Assembly (NCBI GenBank): GCA_017479315.1
Contig: JAFVCI010000087.1
Location: forward strand, 1-12,558
From: Opitutales bacterium
GTDB taxonomy: Bacteria > Verrucomicrobiota > Verrucomicrobiia > Opitutales > UBA9783
Reading direction: 5' to 3'
Length of the DNA: 12,558 nucleotides
This document shows positions 1-5,201 of the stretch, in pieces. The notes below the pieces were generated by a model, which saw nothing but the letters and a program-made list of their open reading frames with translations, had not been told where the DNA came from and ran no database searches. Positions within the stretch are counted from its first letter, which is position 1. Each line of letters starts with the position of its first letter. The position numbers were made by a program, and so were the translations under genes.

Positions 1-512
1 AAGCCTCAATTATCCGAACGGTCGGAGGTATTCCAAAGGGCATCAAACACCCGTAACTTAGCGCCCGTCAGGAGCGGAACGCCAAAGCAACCCCCTCCGT
101 TGTTGAGTAAAACCGTTATTACGGGCAAAAGGCCGAAATATACGCTTTTGATGTCCTCAAACACGCATATCCGAAAACACCCGTATCGGAACATACCCGT
201 TCAATGCTTTACTTTAAACGCAACATCCTATAGAAAGTCTACACCCGTCCGAATGGAAGTATTCTCCAAAAAGACATTAAATACGTGCGACTTTTATTGA
301 ATCGGGCATTGAAACGTCAAACAAAGCCCTGTACAAACACGGATGCCCCGTAAAAGGTCAGAAACGCGTATGTACTTCGCTTTGTTTTTTACCAAAGCAC
401 TTTGCTTCAAAACGCAACCGCATCCTTCTTTGTTTTTTATCAAAAGTACTTCTTACCAGGCGTACGCCGATCCCTTCCTCGAAGCACCTTGTCCGCGCCG
501 TCTCATCCGCCG
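1..512. other. Gene-poor left flank with short repeats
   Basis: No reading frame here has recognisable protein content. The forward frame open from the left edge to about 300 and the reverse frame 6-194 overlap each other and match no family I know. The stretch contains several copies of ACACCCGT (47-54, 177-184, 241-248) and a close variant ATACCCGT (193-200), plus an imperfect direct repeat of about 24 bases at 380-404 and 428-452. A perfect palindrome GGCGTACGCC lies at 459-468. On the reverse strand this is the region downstream of tlc, so it could hold the tlc transcript end, but there is no hairpin followed by a U-run in that direction. It may be decayed DNA. Confidence 0.5.
380..452. 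repeat. Imperfect direct repeat, two copies
   Basis: Copy one (380-404) begins CTTTGTTTTTTACCAAAG and copy two (428-452) begins CTTTGTTTTTTATCAAAAG; both continue into a (G)YACTT segment. Their start points are 48 bases apart. Copy one is also an inverted repeat, since GCTTTG pairs with CAAAGC around a T-rich loop. They sit in the gene-poor flank downstream of tlc. This could be a small dispersed repeat family or a pair of old terminator-like elements. I cannot tell from one window. Confidence 0.5.
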
Positions 513-2015
513 TTACGCCTCCTTCCCATTTTCGATACGCCGATTGAGCCGAAATACGGCGAATATCCAGGCGACGGTAAGCAGCATATAGATCGCACAG
601 GCATACGGCGCCACGTCATCATAGGTTGCCGGGAACTCCGAAAAACTCCCTAAAATCGTCAACATCAGGACTTGGAAACCCGAACCGAACGATTTCCCGA
701 AGCGGTGCCCCATGCCGTCCACAAACGCTTTTCCTTTCGCCTTCAAATCATCGCTCAGAGGAATAAAGGCAATCTCCTTGCTCATATCGAAGAACGACAT
801 TTTCCCGGAACGCCCGAGGATCATCACCACCAATCCGAATTGTACAATGGTGTGCGAAAAACCGGCAAGCCCGCCCAGAGGTACCAGCAGAAATTTTCGA
901 AACAAAATCGTACCGAACAGCACCGCGCCGCCGATGAGCATCACCGCCGGTGTGACCAATGCCCCGACTTTCCAGGAGAATTTTCGAAAAACCGCGGTGA
1001 CGAAAAGCGTGAACACAATCGATAAAATCCCGTATCCCATGGTGTAGTGACTGATAAATGTACAGTAGTCGTTCGGATTCGGGAAACAGATGCTCACTTC
1101 GTGCTTCCAAAAGTTTTCCAGCATGTTGTCGGTGAAGGCGTAACTGACCACCAAAATTGCCAGCAACGCCAGGTACGGCGAATGCAATACCACTCGTAGC
1201 CCGTCCCGAAGTCCGGCTTTCTTTTTGGTTTTGAGGCGCATCCCCGGCAGTTCGGGCTTATCGTAAAAACGCTTATCCGTCAGCACGCGACGATAGACCC
1301 AGTGGTACAAAAACATCGCAAGGCAACTCGTAACCGCAACCGTTCCGATCAACGCGTTCAGCGTCAGTTGCCACGCATCCCGCCCCTTCGGTACGTGATT
1401 GCGAATATCCGACGCCAATCCGCCGACGTAGCCGGCCGCGGCGACGGCCAACTGCCCGAACACCAACAAAAAGCCGTAGGTACGCTTGGCTTCTTCCACC
1501 GTGGTGATGTGCGCCATAAACTGCCAGAATAAAATCGTCATCACGAAGGTGCTCCACAGTTCGGCAAACACGAAAAAGATTGCGTAACTCCAACAACCCC
1601 AAACGGAAAACAGCCAAAAAAGCGACGGATACGCCCTCTGATATTCGACAACGGTGTGGTGAAACGGATGAAGAACATCCCGAAACGGATACAAGACGGT
1701 TGTAAAAAGAACAAAAAAAGCAACAAACGTTCCCAAAACGACCCTGTACAGACTTTCGCCGCGCAACCGATCGCTCACTTTGGCATAAAGGAACAAAAAC
1801 AGCACGGTCACCGCCGGCATACAGAGCTTCAGGAAAGAAATCGCTTCCACGCCCGCCGCCGTAACGATCAGCGAATCCTTCAAATTTTTCAGACAGTAAT
1901 GGTTAAAAATGCAAAAGCAGTGGATGAGCAAAAGCGGCAGGAATTTTTTCAGCTCATAACCGCGAATCGGGAAAAAAAACTCCCGCGATGCCGAAAAGAC
2001 ACGACCGATTTTCAC
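513..2015 (-). CDS. tlc: ATP/ADP nucleotide translocase (NTT/Tlc family)
   Basis: This is a 500-residue polytopic membrane protein of the bacterial/plastid nucleotide transporter family, which exchanges host ATP for bacterial ADP, or imports nucleotides, across the inner membrane. Hydrophobic segments run through the whole length, in keeping with the usual 12 membrane helices, and the length is normal. The four charged residues known to matter in plant and bacterial relatives appear to be present: K46 in LKNLKDSLIVT, E152 in AELW, E300 in NMLENFWKHE, and K441 in HRFGKSFGSG. The C-terminal stretch IPLSDDLKAKGKAFVDG (about 417-434) is the family's typical loop. The start is GTG at 2015, because an in-frame TAA lies only four codons upstream. 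It sits downstream of the sua5-like gene on the same strand, 207 bases away. Which substrates it carries cannot be read from sequence alone. Confidence 0.95.
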   Translation of the reverse strand: MKIGRVFSASREFFFPIRGYELKKFLPLLLIHCFCIFNHYCLKNLKDSLIVTAAGVEAISFLKLCMPAVTVLFLFLYAKVSDRLRGESLYRVVLGTFVAFFVLFTTVLYPFRDVLHPFHHTVVEYQRAYPSLFWLFSVWGCWSYAIFFVFAELWSTFVMTILFWQFMAHITTVEEAKRTYGFLLVFGQLAVAAAGYVGGLASDIRNHVPKGRDAWQLTLNALIGTVAVTSCLAMFLYHWVYRRVLTDKRFYDKPELPGMRLKTKKKAGLRDGLRVVLHSPYLALLAILVVSYAFTDNMLENFWKHEVSICFPNPNDYCTFISHYTMGYGILSIVFTLFVTAVFRKFSWKVGALVTPAVMLIGGAVLFGTILFRKFLLVPLGGLAGFSHTIVQFGLVVMILGRSGKMSFFDMSKEIAFIPLSDDLKAKGKAFVDGMGHRFGKSFGSGFQVLMLTILGSFSEFPATYDDVAPYACAIYMLLTVAWIFAVFRLNRRIENGKEA

Positions 2016-2024
2016 GGATGAAGC

Positions 2025-2039
2025 TTACATTCTACCTCT
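2025..2039 (-). promoter_or_regulatory. Ribosome site with start-stop codon pair before tlc
   Basis: Reading the reverse strand, AGAGG (2039-2035) is followed after four bases by ATG (2030-2028) and at once by TAA (2027-2025). This pair is in frame with the tlc GTG start at 2015. The only Shine-Dalgarno-like sequence upstream of tlc therefore serves an AUG whose next codon is a stop. It may be a minimal regulatory reading frame, or an old tlc start lost to a nonsense change. Confidence 0.4.
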
Positions 2040-2063
2040 GACAGGGAGTGATATTATTGTCAA
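2029..2063 (-). promoter_or_regulatory. Possible tlc promoter elements (weak)
   Basis: On the reverse strand there is a perfect TTGACA at 2063-2058 and a TAGAAT at 2034-2029, but 23 bases separate them, well beyond the usual 16-18. An alternative -10, TAATAT just downstream of TTGACA, lacks a good -35 at the right distance. A tlc promoter probably lies here, but its exact place is uncertain. Confidence 0.25.
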
Positions 2064-2101
2064 GTTTTTCAAACAAAGTAAGCTGCCTAGTCTTTTATTT
2101 G

Positions 2102-2130
2102 AAAAAACATCCCTGGGAAGGACCGCCAGG
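2102..2130 (-). terminator. Candidate terminator after the Sua5 gene
   Basis: Reading the reverse strand, CCTGG (2130-2126) can pair with CCAGG (2116-2112) around a nine-base loop, and six T residues (2107-2102) follow after four bases. It lies about 95 bases past the end of the Sua5-like gene and before tlc. The stem is short, so termination may be partial and some transcripts may read into tlc. Confidence 0.4.
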
Positions 2131-2222
2131 CATCTGTTGTATGCTTTTTACCGTCAATTTTGAAGATTTTCATTTCAGCCAAAACATATTTTAATATGCA
2201 TTCAATATCCGCCTCAGACGGC

Positions 2223-3221
2223 TTAATCTCTCAAATCGACATACGCGGCACGCGACAAGCGGTCATTCAGTGCGCGTCCGATGCCTTCGTTCGATGCCTC
2301 TTCCGCCCAAATCGACCGCCAATCCTGCGTATCCAACGTTTGAAGGCAATCAAACAGATTCGATGCGGCTTCGTTCAAATCTCTGTTCGGGCTCAAAACA
2401 CATTCACCTTCCCGCAACGGTCGTGACGGCGGGAACAGAAAGACATGTGCGGCACGGTCTTCGAAGATCGCCTTATAACGAGGCGGCGGTACGTAATCGG
2501 CGAGGTTTCCCACTAAATACAACGGCGTCTGGGGGCTGTAATGCTTTTTGTACAAACCGGGCGCAAGATGCGGCTTTTGTTCCGAAACCACATCTTTCGC
2601 CATCACAAGTGGACGATTGAGAAAGGTTCCCAGTGCCTCTGCCGTAATCGGTCCGTAACGCAACAGCGTCGGTTGCGTTTCATCCAATAACGACACAATC
2701 GTCGATTCCAATCCGAATGTGCACGCTCCGCCGTCCAGGATATAGGGAATGCGCCCGCCGAGATCGTTCAAAACATGCATCGCTGTTGTCGGGCTGACAT
2801 GCTGGAAACGATTGGCACTCGGCGCAACGAGCGGCTCGCCAATAAGTTCAATCGCCTGACGAAACAGCGACGCCTGCGGACAACGCACCGCCACGGATGC
2901 CTGTCCCGCGGTAACAAGATCCGAAATGCACGGCTTTTTCTTCAAAACCAACGTCAGCGGTCCCGACCAAAACCGTTCCGTCAATACCTGCACCAGCGGC
3001 GTTGTTTCGGCGACCGTTTTCAACTGTTCAAAGTTTAAAACATGAACAATGAGCGGATTGTTTGTCGGTCGCTGTTTAACGGAATAAATTTTCCGTATCG
3101 TTGCTTCCGAAAACAACGGCGCCGCCAACCCGTAGACGGTTTCGGTCGGCAATGCAACCGGTTCTCCGCGTTTTAACCAACAAACCGCCTCTTCAGCGGA
3201 AGTTCCGATAATGGTTTTCAT
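2223..3221 (-). CDS. Threonylcarbamoyl-AMP synthase, Sua5/TsaC type
   Basis: The protein has 332 residues and belongs to the Sua5/YrdC/YwlC family. The family makes threonylcarbamoyl-AMP from threonine, bicarbonate and ATP, the first step of t6A formation at position 37 of ANN-decoding tRNAs in the cytoplasm. Visible marks are LPTETVYGL at 24-32, the KxR motif in SVKQRP (K49, R51), SAN at 135-137, and the segment FGLESTIV (about 169-176). A C-terminal Sua5 domain opens with APGLYKKHYSP (220-230), so this is the long Sua5 form rather than the short TsaC form. I chose ATG at 3221 over the TTG at 3272 because family members begin a few residues before the GEPVALPTE strand and neither start has a clear ribosome site. 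The transcript would start in the divergent region to the right; tlc lies downstream on the same strand. Confidence 0.93.
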   Translation of the reverse strand: MKTIIGTSAEEAVCWLKRGEPVALPTETVYGLAAPLFSEATIRKIYSVKQRPTNNPLIVHVLNFEQLKTVAETTPLVQVLTERFWSGPLTLVLKKKPCISDLVTAGQASVAVRCPQASLFRQAIELIGEPLVAPSANRFQHVSPTTAMHVLNDLGGRIPYILDGGACTFGLESTIVSLLDETQPTLLRYGPITAEALGTFLNRPLVMAKDVVSEQKPHLAPGLYKKHYSPQTPLYLVGNLADYVPPPRYKAIFEDRAAHVFLFPPSRPLREGECVLSPNRDLNEAASNLFDCLQTLDTQDWRSIWAEEASNEGIGRALNDRLSRAAYVDLRD

Positions 3222-3286
3222 GGTTTGGATTACTTGCAACTTTTCCCGATTGATGGCACGAACCGCCAACAACCGCGAGATTTTTC

Positions 3287-3316
3287 ATGCATTGCACGCC
3301 TATGCAAAAATATGCA
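3287..3316. promoter_or_regulatory. Phased TGCA boxes in the divergent control region
   Basis: ATTGCA (3291-3296), TATGCA (3301-3306) and TATGCA (3311-3316) recur exactly every 10 bases, and a further ATGCA begins at 3287. Such spacing puts each box on the same face of the helix. The boxes lie between the start of the Sua5-like gene and the rightward promoter at 3330-3358. A related palindrome TATGCATA is at 3492-3499. They could be an operator for a regulator, but no protein can be named. Confidence 0.35.
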
Positions 3317-3329
3317 CGGCACATCGTGA

Positions 3330-3358
3330 TTGCGTTTCCGTGATTTCTGAGTTAGAAT
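3330..3358 (+). promoter_or_regulatory. Sigma70-type promoter, rightward
   Basis: TTGCGT (3330-3335) and TAGAAT (3353-3358) are separated by exactly 17 bases. The expected transcription start is near G3365. The first coding start downstream is at 3534, so the transcript would carry about 170 untranslated bases, or be a separate small RNA. Confidence 0.55.
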
Positions 3359-3364
3359 ACACGT

Positions 3365-3491
3365 GAGTAGGGTGTTTGGAGTTGCTTCCGGGGGATGTCG
3401 CCTATCGACTTTGAGTGTCCATCAAGGGCGGGGACAATCCTCCTTACGAAACAACGAACCGCCGACTGCCGTTGACGAAAACATCTCTCTG
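3365..3491 (+). ncRNA. Candidate structured RNA or long structured leader
   Basis: The segment begins at the start predicted from the 3330-3358 promoter and has no coding potential that I can see. Manual folding gives a closing helix of eight pairs, 3370-3377 with 3479-3486 (two G-U). It also gives an apical rod: 3390-3396 with 3437-3443 (seven pairs, one G-U), 3397-3399 with 3433-3435, 3400-3402 with 3427-3429, and 3410-3414 with 3422-3426 around a seven-base loop. Between them lies a wide asymmetric bubble. A terminal helix, large bubble and long rod resemble 6S RNA, but at about 125 nt it would be short for 6S and I recognise no conserved sequence. It could instead be a leader that controls the small membrane protein gene at 3534. 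No U-rich terminator is evident at its 3' end. Confidence 0.4.
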
Positions 3492-3533
3492 TATGCATAT
3501 TCGTCAGACAATCGCCCGTGAAAAAATGAAACG

Positions 3534-3761
3534 ATGAAACGTTGGTTAAATTTGAAAACTTTCGGCTGGACTTGCACGACGGTCGGATTGATCGGCACGA
3601 TATTTTATTCCCAAAACCTGATCACGCCGGCTTCCGTCCTGTGGTTCATCGCAAACAGCTCCTTTACGGTGTATAATCTGGTACAGGAGAAACCGCAAAT
3701 CGCACAAGCCGTCTTCTTCCTTGTGAATGCGATCCTGAACGCCATCCAACTGATGCATTAA
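3534..3761 (+). CDS. Small membrane protein, about 75 residues
   Basis: The product has a short basic start (MKRWLNLKTFGW), then two or three hydrophobic stretches: about 10-27, 34-50 and 57-73. The pattern of a GW near the start, a turn with a proline (ITPAS) and N/Y residues inside the second helix resembles small PnuC-like or CBU_0592-type membrane proteins, but this is a weak likeness and no substrate can be claimed. The ATG at 3534 has no clear Shine-Dalgarno site; an overlapping out-of-frame ATG at 3526 opens a three-codon frame ending in TGA at 3535. The gene follows the promoter and candidate RNA at 3330-3491 and faces rpsR. It is short, but its hydrophobic pattern and codon use favour a true gene. 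Confidence 0.65.
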   Translation: MKRWLNLKTFGWTCTTVGLIGTIFYSQNLITPASVLWFIANSSFTVYNLVQEKPQIAQAVFFLVNAILNAIQLMH

Positions 3762-3772
3762 TCGAAACCGAT

Positions 3773-3788
3773 GCCGTTAACAAACGGC
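3773..3788 (+). terminator. Hairpin after the small membrane protein gene
   Basis: GCCGTT (3773-3778) pairs perfectly with AACGGC (3783-3788) around a four-base loop, 11 bases past the stop codon at 3761. No U-run follows, so it may act as an RNA end-protecting hairpin or a weak terminator. Confidence 0.35.
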
Positions 3789-3944
3789 TTCCAAACGCAC
3801 GGAGGGTATTCGCAACAACGCTGCACGGTTGTCGGAGCAACCTCACTCAACACCTTGCTGGCAGAACAACACCCTCAATATACAACGTACAAAAGATATC
3901 CGCCAAGCATGACAAAACAAAAACAGAACACGCAGGCACACGCT

Positions 3945-3958
3945 CCGTTTTCCAACGG
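3945..3958 (-). terminator. Hairpin with GGAA loop downstream of rpsR
   Basis: On the reverse strand CCGTT and AACGG form a five-pair stem closed by a GGAA (GNRA-class) loop. It lies 79 bases past the rpsR stop. A T-rich stretch follows only about 20 bases later, so it is not a standard terminator, but it is the best hairpin on this side of the convergent spacer. A further inverted repeat, GGTTG/CAACC, occurs at 3827-3842. The rest of 3762-4037 shows no gene. Confidence 0.3.
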
Positions 3959-4037
3959 TTGCACCAGACTCCGACGTTCTCAAAACTCAACGGGAAGTCG
4001 CCTCAATTCCAACGGCAACCCATTCCTCCGACCGCCG

Positions 4038-4229
4038 TCAGAGCATTTGCAACATATTGCGCGCCTGCTTGACGATGCGCGTCAAATGCCGCTGTTCGTG
4101 CGCCGTTAAACGCGTTTTGCGTCGCGGCAAAATTTTACCCGTTTCCGTCACAAACCGCCGCAGTTTATCCGTATCGCGCCACGTTAAATCCAGTACCGAC
4201 GGACGTTGTTCCTTTTTGGTATCGTTCAT
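4038..4229 (-). CDS. rpsR: 30S ribosomal protein bS18
   Basis: The 63-residue product carries the diagnostic bS18 core: a YKD-like segment (LTWRDTDKLRRFV), then TETGKILPRRKTRLTAHEQRHLTR and a basic tail IVKQARNMLQML, quoted here in separate parts. bS18 binds the 30S platform next to bS6 and 16S rRNA. It is somewhat shorter than the E. coli protein (75), mainly at the N terminus. I chose ATG at 4229 rather than the TTG at 4241 because the ATG gives the normal distance to the core. The gene stands alone: neither rpsF nor rplI, its usual partners, is next to it. It is divergent from thiE and convergent with the small membrane protein gene. A perfect inverted repeat lies just upstream. Confidence 0.93.
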   Translation of the reverse strand: MNDTKKEQRPSVLDLTWRDTDKLRRFVTETGKILPRRKTRLTAHEQRHLTRIVKQARNMLQML

Positions 4230-4244
4230 GCTTGTCAACAAACA

Positions 4245-4259
4245 GCCTTCATTGAAGGC
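4245..4259 (-). promoter_or_regulatory. Inverted repeat in the rpsR leader
   Basis: GCCTTC (4245-4250) and GAAGGC (4254-4259) form a perfect six-pair stem with a three-base loop, 15 bases upstream of the rpsR ATG. It could be an operator or an RNA hairpin that limits ribosome access. No protein partner can be named. Confidence 0.35.
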
Positions 4260-4327
4260 GGTTTCACGTAAAATGCAAGCTCAAAACCGGCGTTTTCGAC
4301 AACATCACTCACGGGCATACGCGAAAA

Positions 4328-4356
4328 TTGCCTTTTGTTGCAAAAACACGTATAAA
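4328..4356 (+). promoter_or_regulatory. Strong promoter for thiE, probably leaderless
   Basis: TTGCCT (4328-4333) and TATAAA (4351-4356) are exactly 17 bases apart, close to the sigma70 consensus. The start of transcription would fall at 4362-4364, on or next to the A of the thiE ATG at 4362. No TPP riboswitch can fit between promoter and gene. Confidence 0.6.
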
Positions 4357-4361
4357 AAGGC

Positions 4362-5009
4362 ATGTTTCCCTGTATCAATAAAGAGCAACTCCTTCTCTAC
4401 GCGATTACCGATCGCGCGTGGTTGAATGGAGGTTCTCTGTACGAAGCGGTCGAAGAAAGTTTAAAGGGCGGTGTCACCTGTTTGCAGTTGCGCGAAAAAA
4501 ACCTGGATGCCGAACGTTTTTTGGAAGAAGCGCAACGACTGAAACCGCTCTGTCGGTCGTACAACGTCCCACTCATCATCAATGATAACGTCGATGTTGC
4601 CTTAAAAAGCGATGCGGACGGTGTGCACATCGGGCAAAGCGGCGGCGATATTGTCGAAACACGGGCGCGCATCGGACATGATAAAATCCTCGGCGTTTCG
4701 GCTTCAACTGTCGAAGAAGCGCTCGAAGCCGAACGCGCGGGCGCCGATTATCTCGGCGTCGGTGCCGTTTTCCCGACGAGCAGCAAAAACGACGCGGAGA
4801 ACGTTTCGCTTTCGACCTTGCGGGATATTTGTAACGCCGTCTCCATTCCCGTCGTCGCCATCGGCGGCATTACGTTCGACAATGTTTCTTTACTGACCGA
4901 CAGTGGTATCTGCGGCATCGCCGTCATCAGCGCAATTTATGCACAGAAGAATATTCAAAATGCCGCTAAACGATTGAAGGCGAAAGCCGAAAGGTACTTC
5001 GGAAGTTGA
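4362..5009 (+). CDS. thiE: Thiamine-phosphate synthase
   Basis: ThiE joins hydroxymethylpyrimidine diphosphate and thiazole phosphate to give thiamine monophosphate in the cytoplasm. The 215-residue length is normal for this TIM-barrel enzyme. Visible motifs are LLYAITDR (11-18), CLQLREKN (40-47), IINDNVDVA (72-80), DADGVHIGQ (84-92), GVSAST (111-116), GVGAVFPTSSKND (132-144) and VVAIGGI (164-170), which cover the substrate and phosphate contacts. The chosen ATG gives the usual few residues before the first strand, and other family members start in the same way. A -10 box ends five bases before this ATG, so the mRNA seems leaderless. thiD follows 192 bases downstream on the same strand. thiM, thiC and thiG are not in view. 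Confidence 0.96.
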   Translation: MFPCINKEQLLLYAITDRAWLNGGSLYEAVEESLKGGVTCLQLREKNLDAERFLEEAQRLKPLCRSYNVPLIINDNVDVALKSDADGVHIGQSGGDIVETRARIGHDKILGVSASTVEEALEAERAGADYLGVGAVFPTSSKNDAENVSLSTLRDICNAVSIPVVAIGGITFDNVSLLTDSGICGIAVISAIYAQKNIQNAAKRLKAKAERYFGS

Positions 5010-5081
5010 GGCAAAAACCTTCATTTTAAATTTGCATACATAAATTATCGCAGGATGGTTTTCAAAGCCCACATGTGCTCC

Positions 5082-5114
5082 GACAGAAAAGACATGTCTG
5101 TCCGTAACGTTTTT
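5082..5114 (+). terminator. Possible terminator between thiE and thiD
   Basis: GACAG (5082-5086) can pair with CTGTC (5098-5102), and five T residues (5110-5114) follow after a seven-base gap. The loop contains the right part of a palindrome AGACATGTCT. The stem is short and the T-run is not adjacent, so this is a weak call. If it works, thiE and thiD would be separate units. Confidence 0.25.
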
Positions 5115-5201
5115 CAACAAATTTTCGTCCGCCATGCAAACCGTCACCATTCCGCACAATAACCTTTGACCTCCCGACCCGTTTATTTCACGCTGTTCTT
5201 C

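Noticed and set aside
1..300. Forward frame open from the left edge to 300, and reverse frame 6-194
   Set aside because: Both use the same DNA and neither shows a domain, a ribosome site or family likeness; the repeated ACACCCGT explains part of the peptide pattern.
343..653. Two overlapping forward frames in the left flank
   Set aside because: They overlap each other and the 3' end of tlc, and their hydrophobic stretches come from the T-rich direct repeats.
3222..3272. Upstream TTG start for the Sua5-like gene
   Set aside because: It would add 17 residues not seen in the family and has no ribosome site; the ATG at 3221 gives the normal N-terminus.
3365..3520. SRP RNA on the reverse strand, from a CCGGAAGCA string
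   Set aside because: The conserved SRP core needs the GGAA-capped stem followed by GGAAGCAGC; here the pairing partner after GGAA is missing.
3771..4109. Forward frame of 112 codons between the small membrane gene and rpsR
   Set aside because: It overlaps rpsR on the other strand and its composition (Gln, Thr, Ser, Arg-rich without hydrophobic core) is not protein-like.
5010..5201. TPP riboswitch before thiD
   Set aside because: I looked for the CTGAGA and ACCTGATC-type conserved cores of the THI element on both strands and found neither.
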